Below the pieces are notes generated by a model. That model saw only the letters and a list, made by a program, of their open reading frames with translations. It was not told the origin of the DNA and searched no databases. From assembly GCA_000231825.2 (NCBI GenBank), contig JH720348.1, positions 510,138 through 574,137 of the forward strand: a stretch of DNA of 64,000 nt, read 5' to 3'. Shown here one piece after another: positions 1 to 12,267 of this stretch. The stretch comes from Tetrahymena elliotti 4EA (Eukaryota; Ciliophora; Oligohymenophorea; Hymenostomatida; Tetrahymenidae). The translations under genes and the position numbers were made by a program. How positions within the stretch are numbered: the stretch's first letter is position 1; each line of letters starts with the position of its first letter.

Positions 1-689
1 TATTGCATTTGAGAAATTTATTTGCCCACCCTTAAAAGTTAATCCTTACTTGGTTTTTCTTGATTTATATATTGATTGAAATTGAATTTATATTAATTAA
101 TTAAATGTAAGTTCATATTTAAAGTTTAAGGCTCTTCATTTCTTACAAACTTGATTCTATTTTCTTATTATTTTACTTTTCTCACTTAAAATTCTCTCAA
201 TTCGTTACAAAAAAATATTTGTTATGCTTTAAATAATTAAAATCAAAGAAAAAGTTTGTTATTTTGTTTGTATGTTAATTTTGTAAAATTTTGAAAGAAA
301 TTAAATAATTTCATCCCACAATTATTTAAAATACGAACTTAGAATTGAAATATCTTAAAAGCAGTGCTGTGATAAATATTAAATAAAACTTTTGTGCCAA
401 ATTCAGTGTTTTTCAAAATAAAGTATATTAATATTTATTAATAATCTTGAATAGCAAATGTTTCTAACAAAAATGGTTTGTTTTGTTTATGAAGGTTCTA
501 TGCTTTATATGTTAGTATATCAGTTGAAAGAAATAACTCTGCTTTGAATTATTAAAAGATCTCTTTCTTTAACATTTATATTCATGAAATTTAGGAAAAA
601 ACAAGGGTTAGAAAGTATAATCATAAAAACGAGGTAAATTTTAACAACTCAAAATAAATTAACAAAGAGATAGAGAGTAAAAGTACTTT
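1..689. other. AT-rich intergenic, no gene seen
   Basis: No convincing reading frame, RNA gene or repeat family was recognised here. It precedes the small gene starting at 690. Confidence 0.5.
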
Positions 690-1044
690 ATGAGACAAGA
701 AGATACTAGGATAAATCCATTTTCAATTAATTAAAAAGAAAAATTGAAATTTCTCTAAGTTATGTTTTATCTAAAAACCAAAGAGATCTGACTTTTAATC
801 TTCAAGAGCACTAACATATGCCTATAAACCTATAAGAGTATACCTTAGTAAGAATCACAATGATAGTGTGAGCACTTTCAAAATTAATCTGAAACAAGAT
901 GCTTCTAGATCAACTTTTTGGAGATATTTAAGGTCAGGTGATTATTCTTATATAAAGGTAGAAGTTGTTCAGTGCAACTTCTAAAAAATAGACACCTCCC
1001 ATCTTTTCTATTAAATTTAAATACACCTCAAAAAAATTAATTGA
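690..1044 (+). CDS. Small hypothetical protein, two exons
   Basis: Unknown function, 109 aa. Exon 1 is 690-758 and exon 2 is 784-1044, ending in TGA. They are joined by a putative 25-nt GT-AG intron (759-783) that restores a phase-0 frame. The exon 2 product is polar and aromatic with little hydrophobic bias, for example SRSTFWRYLRSGDYSYIKVE, which is unlike the translated AT-rich spacer around it. A 25-nt intron is short for a Tetrahymena-like genome, so the join could instead be a frameshift, or the start may lie elsewhere. No family was recognised. Confidence 0.45.
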
Positions 1045-1287
1045 AAAATATAAACAAATAAAATTTTATTATTGTATTTTCATGTTATACCCAATTTCTA
1101 AATATTATTTTTTTTTGAGTCGGTATTAATTAATGAGAAAATACAGTTTTTAGCTTTACAAGAAAGATTTAAATAAGTAATAACTTTCAAAAAACAAATT
1201 TGAACAAAATAAATTATATTTTTTCAATTAGTTATTTAAAAAATCAGTTAGCTTTTTCCTGTCTTTTAGTAGTTTAAAATAACTATT

Positions 1288-4200
1288 TCAAACTTTATAT
1301 GACAATTCAACTAATCTTTTAATCTTTAACAGCTTTGATTTTAGTTTTTACTTGCTCATATTATCAATGCTATTTTTCCTTTTAAAAAATAATAAAGTAA
1401 GTATTGAATAAAAAATGAAAGATAAAAATATGAATGAATTAAGTTTAGAAAAAATAAATAAAATTTCATCAGTTAAATGTAAATTTAACCAATTATTTAA
1501 AATTGCAAAATAAATGATGAAAAACAATTATTACAGAACAAGTTTTAAAGTTTTGAGATTGGAGCATTTTGCTAACTCAGATCCTAATCTTAAAACCTCC
1601 ATCACATCAAAATTATTTTTCCTTTTAAATTTGAAAAATACAAAACGATAAAAGAAATTGTTGAAGAGAGAAAAAAAGATAAATAAAATTGAATTATATT
1701 TTAAAATAATAAACAAAAGTAAATGAGCTAAATAAATAAATATCAAATTAATTATTAAGTTGCTCATAAATGAAAATTTTTATTTATTCAAAAATGAACA
1801 GTGAATATTGGAAAACTATTTTTACATCAGATTAAGAGCCAAATTTTAGAGATTCTAGAATTTTACGAACTCAAATCTTAATCCTTAATCCCCTTTTTCA
1901 ACATCATCCAACCTAATAAAAATTTTAAAAATATTTTTATTAAAGAAACATTCAAAAAATAACAAAAGATAAATGTGGGAAAAAAACTTGAAAACAACAC
2001 ATAAAAGTTAAACCAAATTTTCCAATTAAAACTAAAGGACTGTTATATCCTAATATTCATGATTAATAATTAAACACTATTTTTACGAAATATTAAGATT
2101 CAAATTTTAGAGCTTTGAACATTTTGACAACTGTAATACTAAACTTTATGCTCCTATTTCACAGATATTGTTTTACCTTTTAAAAATAATAAAAACATAA
2201 TTAATTTGATTAAGAAAATTATCAAAATAAGAAAATATGAATTAAATATGGAACAAAAAAATTAAAATTAATTAACATATCCTTAATTAAAACCTAAATT
2301 ATTAGTCAGTTGCTCACATATTTAATTCTTTAAATTATTTATTTATCGGAAAATGAATAATTAATATTTAAACATATTTTTACCAAAGCCAAAGAGTCAA
2401 AGTATGGAGATTAGGACATTTTGCTAACTCAGAACATAATTTTTATGAGCCTCTATTTCCAAGATTATTGTCACTTTTAAACAAATAATAATGAAATAGT
2501 CAATTATAAAATAAACCAATATTATTATTCAATCAGATTATAAATATATATTAATATTTTTTACTTATTTTTTCAAAATAAATAAATAATATTGAAATTC
2601 TATTTTTACAAAAGGAAAAGATTTAAAGTTTAGAGATTAGAGCATTTTGCTAAGCCAGATCCTAATCCTTATGATCCTATTTCACTAATATTATTCTTCC
2701 TTTTCAAAGATTATAAAAATAAATATTGAATAAAAAATCATTTTAAAAATAAGAAGTAAAAGATTGTTAATTTGAAAAATAAATGAGTTAAATAGATTAT
2801 CAAATTAGCTCAAATAATGTACTCCTAAATTAAAACCGTTATTTATTCAAAATCAAATATTTTTACTCAAGGGTAAGACTCAAAGTTTAGAGATTACTGC
2901 ATTTTGCTAACTAAGATCCTAGTACTTATGGTCCCACTCTACCAATATTACTTTTCCTTTAAAAAATAATGAAATCAAATCTTTAATAAATGTATCAGAT
3001 TCAAAAATGCATGTAACAATTGAAACACGGTCTTTTACTTGAGATAAATATTTAAAGTTTAGAGATTCAGGCATTTTGCTAAATTTGATCCTAATCCTTA
3101 TACACCTATTTCACCAATATTACTATTACTTAATATATAAAAAATATTAAATAAGAAAACATCTGAATAAAGAGAAAAAATCTTAATATCTTTAAATTTG
3201 AAAACTACAATTAAAAATAATAGAAAGGAGTCTTTCACTTTTTAAAAAATTTAATTTTTTTTTTCTTCAAAAATCTGTAATTAAAATTAATGAACTATTT
3301 TTACGAGAGATCAAGAGTTAATTTTTATAAATTTGAGCATTTTGATAACTGATATCCTAATCCTAATACCCCCATTTCACCAATATCATTATTACTTTAT
3401 ATATTAAATAAATATTAAATAAAGATAATAATTTGAAAAAAAAATAAATGAGTCAAATCAAGTTAACATAAATAATAAGTCAGTTGTCATAAATTAAGCT
3501 CTTCTTATTTATTTATTGTTCCAAAAATGCAAAATTTATATTTGAAACACTACTTTACGAGAGGAAAAAAGCCAAATTTTAGAGATTTTAGCATTTTTCT
3601 AACTGAATTCCTAATCCTAAAACTCCCATATCACCAATTTCATTAGACCTTTTAAAAAGAATATTAATAAATATAAAATATTTAAAGTATGAGAAAAACA
3701 AAAAAAATGCTAATGTAATTGAAAACAAGAAATAAAAATTAATGAACTAAACATCAAATAAACCCATCTCTCACTTTTTGACTAAGTGTTTAATTTTTTA
3801 TTCATACATTTATTCAAAAATTCACAATTAAAAAAAATATTTTTACGAAAGAAAAAGACTCAAGTTTTAGACATTCGAGTATTTTGCTAGTTGAGATCCT
3901 AATTCTTATGCCCCAACTTCATTAATATTGTTATGTCTTTTAAAGAATTAAAAAATATTTAAAGAATTAAAGCATATCAAGCAAACCCAAATAGGTCAAT
4001 TCCTCATAAATCAATTTGTTCGTTCATTTGTTTTTGCAAAAATATAATATTCATAATGAAACACTATTTTACGAGAGATCTAGAGAAAATGTTTAGAGAT
4101 TAGAGCATTTTACTAATTCAGATACTAGCCCTTTTATCCCCAATTAGCCAATATTATTCTTCCTGTAAAAAAGTTATAAATAAATATTTCATAAAGAAGC

Positions 4201-5832
4201 AATTAAAGACAATTTCAAAGATAAAAAGTGAAATTAATTTGAAAATAACAAAAAAAAAATTTATGTCAAAATTAAAAACGAAGCCCTAATTATTAAGTTA
4301 ATTTAAAGCTTTTATTTTTTTATTCATTCAATAATGTAAATAATTAATATTGAAATAATATTTTTACAAGAGTTATATATTCAAATTTTTGAGATTTTAG
4401 CATTTTGCTAGCATAGATCCTAATACTTATGCCCCAATCTCACCAATTTCATTAAACCTTTTAAAAAATTGTAAAAATAAATATAAATATTTCAAATCCA
4501 AATTAGTAGTTAGTATTCTTGATTTTTTAATTAAAGCCTTTTTAATTTTTTCTAAAAATGCATAAGTAACATTGAAAAACATTCTTACTAGAGATTAATA
4601 GTCAAATTTTACAGATTCTAGCACTTTGCTAACCCACATCCTAATCCTTATACCCCATTCTTATCAATTTTATTAAACCTTTTAAATAAAATAATATTAT
4701 AAATTGAATAAAGATACATGATAAGAATGCAAAAATATTTCAACTTGAAAGCAACAAAAAAAAATAATTTGTCAAATAAAAAGTAATTAAATAAACCCAA
4801 ATAAATAAGTGAAGTCATTTATAAATTAATGTCTTTATTCATTTTTCACCCAAATAAATAGGTGAGTAAGTCAAGTCATTCACTCATAAATTAATGCCTT
4901 TATTTATTTTTCAAAAAATTTCTAATTAATATTGAAAACTATTTATACATGAGATCAAGACTCAAATTTTAGAGACTCAAGCATTTGGCTAACTCAGATC
5001 CTAATCCTTACATCCCAATTTCTCCAAAATTATTCTATCTTTTCAAAAATCATAAAAAGGATAATCTAATTAAGAAATATTTAAAGTATACAAAAAGGGT
5101 ATTTTTAACACTAATTTTAAAAAACAATTTTTACGAGAGATTAAGTGTCAAATTTTAGAGATTCTAACATTTTGCTAACTGAGCTCCTAATTATTATGTT
5201 TCCATTCCACTAATATCATTTTTCCTTTTCAGAAAGAAAAATAATTTTTTTGAATAAAAGAAATAAACTTAAAGAAAGAGAAAGAGATATTAATTAATGA
5301 TAAATTTTAGGCAAAAAATGAAATTTAAAAATCCAAACAAATAAAAAATAGATAATCAATAATTAAAGAAACACTATTTATACCAAAGGTTAAGAGCCAA
5401 AGTTTAGAGATTAAAGCATTTTGCTAACTCAGATCCTAATTAATTTAACCCGATTTAACCAATATCGCTGTGTCTTTTAAATAATTATAAAAATAAATAT
5501 TGAATTAAGAAGTATCTGAATGGATCAAAATAATTATTAAGTAAACCCAAATTGATTAGTTATCTATTAATTAAAGTATATTACAATTTAATTATTCAAA
5601 AATGGAAAATTTATATTGATTTTATCTTTATTTAAGAGTCAATGTATTTAGATTAGGTACTTAAAGAAGAATTAATAATTTTACTTCAAATTAATGTCTA
5701 GACTTAAATATGAAGATAAACTAGAGCTTAGTAACTTTTGATTAATAAATATCAAAATATATATATTCTAGTCTAAAAAAATTTAATTACATCTTCTAGT
5801 CTTTTAAAATATTTTATGTTTTTTATCAACAT
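1288..5832 (-). CDS. LRR protein, one repeat per exon (copy A)
   Basis: Nineteen exons, 538 aa, fully open with TGA-only stops. Exons from the 5' end: 5791-5832 (MLIKNIKYFKRLED), 5685-5734, 5384-5473, 5135-5224, 4949-5038, 4589-4678, 4368-4457, 4073-4162, 3847-3936, 3559-3648, 3305-3394, 3039-3128, 2867-2956, 2610-2699, 2384-2473, 2087-2176, 1826-1912, 1535-1621, 1288-1378. Sixteen internal exons of 90 nt (two of 87) each encode one ribonuclease-inhibitor-like LRR, consensus NNIGEIGAQGLGSELAKC followed by NLQTLTLNL. Intron 1 is phase 0 and all others are phase 2. Donors are mostly GTAAAAA and acceptors AAAAG. Introns run 56-270 nt. The last exon ends LLKIKRLVELSYKV. LRR solenoids normally bind proteins; no enzyme, signal peptide or membrane segment is seen. 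Its tandem sister is at 6369-10616. Confidence 0.85.
4796..4912 (+). repeat. Local direct duplication inside an LRR intron
   Basis: Two imperfect copies of about 53 bp, starting at 4796 and 4849, both opening with cccaaataaata, lie within one intron of copy A. They lengthen that intron to 270 nt, the largest in the gene. No coding effect is seen. Confidence 0.7.
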
Positions 5833-6368
5833 TTTTTATTTACTTAGAAATAAAATTTATTTGAATTTGATAATATTAAAAGATTAATTAAGTTTTTCAA
5901 TAAAATTATGGAAAATATAAAGTTAATTGAAATATCTATCTAATTCAAATATAATTTATTTCAAAAAAGATTGAATAATGTTTTTGATTTTTTAATTATT
6001 AATAATGCTCACTAACAAATTGTTATATTTGCTCTTTAATTCATTTTAAGAAAACCAGAGGTATAAAATATAATTTTTATTTTCTTTAAGCCCTAAAATT
6101 TTTTATTTTCCCTAAATTTCTAATTTAAATGAATTTCTAATAAGGTAATTTTATTTTCCAAAAATTAAAATTTATCTTTATTTAATAAGATACAATAAAT
6201 TCAACTTTCAGAAACATAATAAATAAATAATATACAAAAACTATGCTTAATTTATGAGTAGCTTTCAAAAAAGAATGTTTTAACAAAACAAATTATAATT
6301 TTTTCAATTAGTTATTTAAAAAATCAGTTAGTTTTTTCCTGTCTGGAGGTTAGTTTGAAATAACTATT

Positions 6369-9300
6369 TCAGCTTTTAAATGATAATTTAACTAATCTGT
6401 TTATCTTTAACAGTTTTGATCGTAGTTTCAAATGGCTCATTACATAAAATTTATTTTACCTTTTAAAAAATTATAAAAGTAAGTATTGAATAAAAAAGAA
6501 AGAAAAAAAGATAAATATGAATTAAATTTAGAAAAAATAAATTAATGGACAGGAAAGTAGTAACTAATCAAACAAAAACGATAGCAATAATGGTTATTAT
6601 TAAGTTATAAAGACAGTAAATTAAATCAAAATTGATCAGTTAAATAAAAATTTAACACATTATTAAAAATATAATAAATATTGAAAAGCAATTATTACTT
6701 AGCATTCAGCTTTAAAGTTTATAGATTGAAGCATTTTGCTAACTGAGATCCTAATCTTGAAGCCCCCTCCATACAAATATTATTATCCCTTTTAAATTTA
6801 AAAAAAACAATAAAAAGAAAACTATGAAGAGTGAAAAAAAGATAAAAATATGAATTAAATTTAAAAGTAATAGATAAAAGTAAATGAGCTAAATAAAAAT
6901 CAAGAAAACCCAAATTATATCATTGTTGCTCAAATGAATAAATATTGAACCACTAAATTTACTTGAGCTTAAGAGTCAAATTTAAGAGATTCTTGAAATT
7001 TTTTAAATAAAATGTTATTTCTTATGCCTCATTATGCCTAATAAAAAATTTAAAAAAATGTTGATTAAAGAAATATTTAAAAAATAACAAAAATAGAAAA
7101 ATGGGGGGGGGGGGAAGTGAACTTGAAAATAACAAATAAAAATTAAATTAAATTGCCAATTGATAAAACTAAAGGACTATTATATCCTATTCATGATTAA
7201 TAAATAAACACTATTTTTACGATAGATCAAGAATCAAATTTTAGAGCTTAGGACATTTTGCTAACTCAAATCCTAAATTTAATGCTCCTTTTTAACCAAT
7301 TTTATTCCTACTTTTAAAATAAATAATAATTAAAAAGTAAACCCATATTAGTTAATCGGATCATAAATTAATTTTTTTACTCCTTTATTCAAAATAAATA
7401 ATTAATATTGTATTTGTATTTTTACCAAAGCTAAAGAGCCAAAGTTTAGAGATTAGAGCATTTTGCTAAGTTAGATCCCAAATCTTTTAATCCTATTTCA
7501 CTCATTTTATTTGCCCTTTTAAAAATAAGAAGTAAGAGATAATTAAATTTGAAAAATAAATGAGTTAAATAAATTATCAAATTAGCTGAAATAATGTACT
7601 TATAAATTAAAACCATTATTTATTCAAAAATGCTGAATTAAATATTTTTACTCAAAACTTAGACTTAAAGTTTAAAGATTACTGCATTTTCCTAAATGAG
7701 ATCCTAGTATTTTCGGTCCCATTTCACGAATATCATTTTCTCTTTAAAAAATTATGAAATCAAATATTTTAATAAATAAATGAGATTCAAAAATGCATGT
7801 TATTATTGAAAAATTGTTTTTTACGAAAGGTTAAGAGTCAAAGTTTAGAGTTTCTAGCAGTTTACTAAATTTTATCCTAATCCCATCACACCCATTTCAA
7901 CAATTTCACTCAATCTTTTTAAAAATTATAAATATTTTTATTAAATAAAGTAACGTCTTTTTTCTTTTTGCGAGAAAAAATTTAAATATTATTAAATTTG
8001 AAAACAGCAAATAAAAATTATTGAAATGAGTATTTCGCTTATTAGAGTGTTTATTTATTTTCAAAAATCTGTAATTAAAATTGAAGGACTATTTTTACGA
8101 GAGATCAAGAGTTAAGTTTTAAAGATTCTAGCATTTTGTTAACCCACATACTAATGCTTCTGCCCCAATTTCGTTAATATTACTATCACTTTATAAAAAA
8201 ATAAATATTAAATAAAGATAATGATTTGAAAACAAAAAATAAATGAGTCAAATTTATATTGAGTTCACACAAAAAAAATCAGTTGTCATAAATTAAGTTC
8301 TTCTTGAAGTATTTATTGTTCCAAAAATGCAAAATTTAAATAAGAAACACTATTTTTACTATAAGTGAAAAGCCAAAATTTTGAGATTTAAGCATTTTTC
8401 TAACTGAGATCCTAATCCTTTGACTCCATCATTGCCAATTTCATTAGATCTTTTAAAAAATTGCAATAATAAATATAAAGTAATTAATGAGAAAAAGATA
8501 TTAATTAAATATGAAATATAAAAAATAAAAATTAATTAATGAACAAAAAAATCTCAAATAAACCTAAATTATTCTGACACTTTTTAACTAAAGCCTTTAA
8601 TTACAGATTCATTCATTCATTTATTCAAAAATTCACAATTAAAAAAAATTTTTTACGAAAGATCAAAACACAAGTTTTTGATTTTAGTGTATTTTGCTAG
8701 TTGAGATCCTAATTCTATTGCCCCAGCATCACCAATATTGTTCTATCTATTTCATAAGTAAGAGAAAAATAAAAAATGTGATGTGAATGAAATTTTATTA
8801 AAAGGCGAAAATGAATGCATAAAATAAATATCAAGCAAAACCAAATAGGTCACCCACTCATAAATGAATGTGTTCATTTATTTTAGAAAAAATGTACTAT
8901 TCATATTGAAATACTATTTTACGAGAGATCAAGATCAATAATTTAAAGATTAGGGCATTCTGCTAATTCAGATACTAATCCTGATACACCAAATAAACCA
9001 ATATTATTCTACCTTTTAAAAAAATTTAAATAAATATTTAATAAATATACATTTAAAGAATGATAAAAAATTGAAACTAATGAAAAAAAATTAATGAAAT
9101 AATGATCAATTCAACCCAAGCTATTAAGTCATTTATAATTTGAAGCTTTGTTTATTTACTAATTCATTCAATAATTCATACATAATTTATATTGAAAAAA
9201 TATTTTACTAGAGATTTAATAATAATTTTTTGAGATTTTAGCATTTGGCTAGATGAGATCCTAGTACTTACACCCCAGTATCACCAATTGGATTACACCT

Positions 9301-10616
9301 TTTAAAAAATTGTAGTAATAAATATAAAATGTTTAAAAAATCAGGATTAAATTTTAAACTTCAAATAAAAACTAAGTGTTAATTAAACTCAAATTCTTTC
9401 TTGGATGGCTTATAATTAAATCCTTTTTATTTTTTCTAAAAATGAATAAGTAATATTGAAAAATCATTCTTACGAGAGAGAAAAACTTAAATTTTAGAGA
9501 TTCAAACATTTTACTAACTCTTGTCCTAGTTCTTCTACCCCATTCTTACCAATTAAATTTGACCTTTAAAAAAATAATAATTTTAATTGAATAAAAGATA
9601 CATTTTAAGAATGAAAAAAATATTTCAAAAATAAAAATTAATTAAATCCAAATAATTCAGAAAGTAAGTAAGATGATACTCATTAATTCATAAATTAATG
9701 TCTTTTTTCAAAAAATTTCTAATTAAAATTGAAAAACTGTTCATACATGAGATTAAGAGTCAAATTTTAGAGATTCTAACATTTTGCTATCTCAGATCCT
9801 AATCCTTCGATCCATATTTCTTCAAGATAATTATATCTTTTAAATAATAATAAAAATATATTTCAAATAAAAAAATATTAAAATAATGATAAATTTGATT
9901 TTAAAAAAATAAATGAACAAAATAATCTCAAGTAAGTTTTTAAATTAGACTATAATTAAAATTTTTTTTTGTAAAAATACATCATTAAGATTAAAAAACT
10001 ATTTTTACGAGAGATCGATTTTCAAAGTTTAGAGATTTAAACATTTTGCTATATGAGATCCTAGTTCTTATATTCTAATTTCACGAATTTCAGTATTCCT
10101 TTTAATAAGAAAGTATAATAATATTTTTTAATAAAGAAATGCATGCATTTAAAGAATAAGAAAAAGATAAAAATTTTAGGTAAAACATAAAATTTAATGA
10201 GTTAAACAAATAACAATTAGAATCTAATAAGCCAGTGTCTCATAAATTAATTTTGGTATTTTTTTATTAAATAATTGATAATCAATAATTAAACAAATAA
10301 TATTTATACCAAAAACTAAGAGTCAACGTTTAGAGATTAATGCATTTTGCTAACTCAGGTCCTAATAAATCTAATTAGATTTAAGTAATTTCTCATTGGC
10401 TTTTAAATAATTTTAAAAATAAATATTGAATTATGAAGATTAGTTTAGATTACTTAAAGAAGAATTAATAACTTTACCTTAAATCAATATTTAGGCTTAA
10501 GTATGGAGATAAATTAAAGCCTAGTATCTTTTAATAAATAAATATCATTATATCCTAACCTAAACAAATTAGATTACATCTTCTAGGTCATCAAAATATT
10601 TTATGTTCTTTATCAT
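6369..10616 (-). CDS. LRR protein, one repeat per exon (copy B), one in-frame TGA
   Basis: Eighteen exons, 505 codons. Exons: 10578-10616 (MIKNIKYFDDLED), 10478-10527, 10310-10399, 10009-10098, 9747-9836, 9474-9563, 9209-9298, 8923-9012, 8657-8746, 8360-8449, 8099-8188, 7825-7914, 7652-7741, 7426-7515, 7221-7310, 6963-7037, 6699-6788, 6369-6459. The first and last exons and most repeats match copy A at protein level (end LLKINRLVKLSFKS). Fifteen LRR exons are present against sixteen in A. Exon 10310-10399 has TGA as its second full codon (10395-10393, codon 32). That exon is 90 nt and phase 2 at both ends, so skipping it keeps the frame; otherwise the protein ends early. The 75-nt exon 6963-7037 lost 12 nt in frame relative to A. 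This is either a functional gene with a skipped exon or a very young pseudogene. Confidence 0.7.
7103..7114 (+). repeat. Homopolymer run of 12 G
   Basis: Twelve consecutive G inside an intron of LRR copy B. The matching intron of copy A has only gtggg. It is extreme in an AT-rich sequence, so it may be hypermutable or an assembly artefact. Confidence 0.9.
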
Positions 10617-10881
10617 CGTTATTTATTTTTTTTATTTACTTCAAAACAAAATTTTTATGAATTATTTAATTGTAAACATTGAAAGATTAATTAAATTTTT
10701 TATAAATTATTGAAAAATATAGTGTGTCCCAAAAATAATTTTTTATTTATAATATTTTTAACAATTAGATAGATAAAAACAATATATGAAGAGAAAAGAT
10801 TAAAAATTAAATTTTTGACAAATTTTAATTAAAAATATTAATTCATAATAAATAAAATAAGTAAAAAAATATAGATTTTTT

Positions 10882-12267
10882 TCAGAAATTGAATATAAAG
10901 CGAACCAATTTTTTGAATTTCCTTCTAACAAATGATTTCAAATTAATGTTTTCATCTACATAGAGAATAAAGTAATTAAGATTCTTAAATTTTGCAAACT
11001 CAATTACCAAGTCTAAGTATTTCTACTTGTTATGATATTTATCTTTGATACCATAACCTCTAAAGATGCTGAAATCAGCTTTTTTAATGTTTAAAGATGA
11101 TAATTCTTAGGCTAGCATTGTAGATGCTTTAAGATTAGATTAGAAAATTATATTTTATAAGGACTTTAAATTTGACATGCCTTGCCATAAGTGTGTTTGT
11201 AATTCTTAAGTTTCATTGATCTTAGAAAATTAAAGAGCTAAATCAGTTAATGAATAAATTTATTTTAATCCTTAAACTAAAGCTAAAATATCATCGTTAT
11301 TTATTTATTCTATATAAATGCTAAGCTTTCTCAGTTGTTGAAGCTTTGAGAGACCCTTTCCTAGTGATTTAGCAGATTTATTATCAGATGATTTTAAAGT
11401 TTTAAATACAATTGAAATATCATTAGCATTTTGAAGCATTGCTAGACTTTCACCCAAATAAATAAAATATTGTTCACTCAAGTTATCAAAAATATTTAAA
11501 TTGAGATTAGTCAATTATGTTAAATGAGAAAGAGTTTTTGCTTTAGAAATAAAATGCTAATCTTAAATTTAAACTGGATTACAATAAATATAAAAACTAA
11601 ATTATTTCAATTAGCTCAAAAGCTCTAATGAAAAATCTATTTTATTTTAATGTGTTGCCTCTAAATGATTATTTGAATAAACTCTAAATACTAAATGAGT
11701 TAATTGTTTTAATTCAGTAATAGCTAACCCTAAACTATTAAACCCAATTTCTCCTATTTTGTTTTCTGAATTTATTATTAGAGTAAGAAATTATAAGTTT
11801 TTCAGGCATCTAATTCCTTTAGCTAGCTCCACACAACCCTATTCAAATATATTAACATGTTATTCAAAAATCAAATCTAAATTAATCAGATTATTTAAAG
11901 ATGATATTCCTTTTCCTAATTCACTTGCTCCTCCAATATTTACTTATCCACTACAACCAAACTTGAAATTTGTTAAGAATTTTAGATATCTTAGAGCTTA
12001 GCTAATATTTGTGATTACTTATTCAAAATCAAAAAAGTTATTTACTCTAATTCTAATATCTAAGTGAGTCAGATCAGTAAACTAAGCTAAACCTAATCTA
12101 AGTATTTCGCACTCGCTTTCGGGTATACCTTTATGAATGAATCCAAGTGAAATATGTTTAGTTTATGCATTTTAAGTCTAATTGCCATCATACGTTTTAA
12201 TCTGCTTTTATAAATTTGAACACAATTTGTTTCTTGTGATAAAATCATAAAAATTCTTAACTTCCAT
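10882..12267 (-). CDS. Intronless LRR protein
   Basis: One uninterrupted frame of 462 codons (461 aa) with many TAA/TAG codons read as Q; ATG at 12267, TGA at 10882. An N-terminal stretch of about 45 residues (MEVKNFYDFITRNKLC...) precedes at least eight irregular LRR units, for example LGKGISSLNNLINLDLIF, LAKGIRCLKNLQFLTLII and LGKGLSKLQQLRKLSIYI, each pairing a helix L(G/A)K(G/A)(I/L) with an L.L strand. The C-terminus FVRRKFKKLVRFIF resembles the basic-hydrophobic tails of the neighbouring split LRR genes. The gene lies 265 bp upstream of copy B on the same strand. It belongs to the same broad LRR superfamily but lacks introns, which suggests retroposition or long separate descent. Its partner is unknown. 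Confidence 0.85.

Noticed and set aside
1288..10616. Regular ~250-300-nt repeated motif resembling a CRISPR-like or satellite array
   Set aside because: The repeated blocks translate on the minus strand into in-frame LRRs bounded by splice sites; spacers are intron-like and unrelated to CRISPR spacers.
11759..12001. Plus-strand 80-codon ORF
   Set aside because: Antisense of the intronless LRR gene at 10882-12267.
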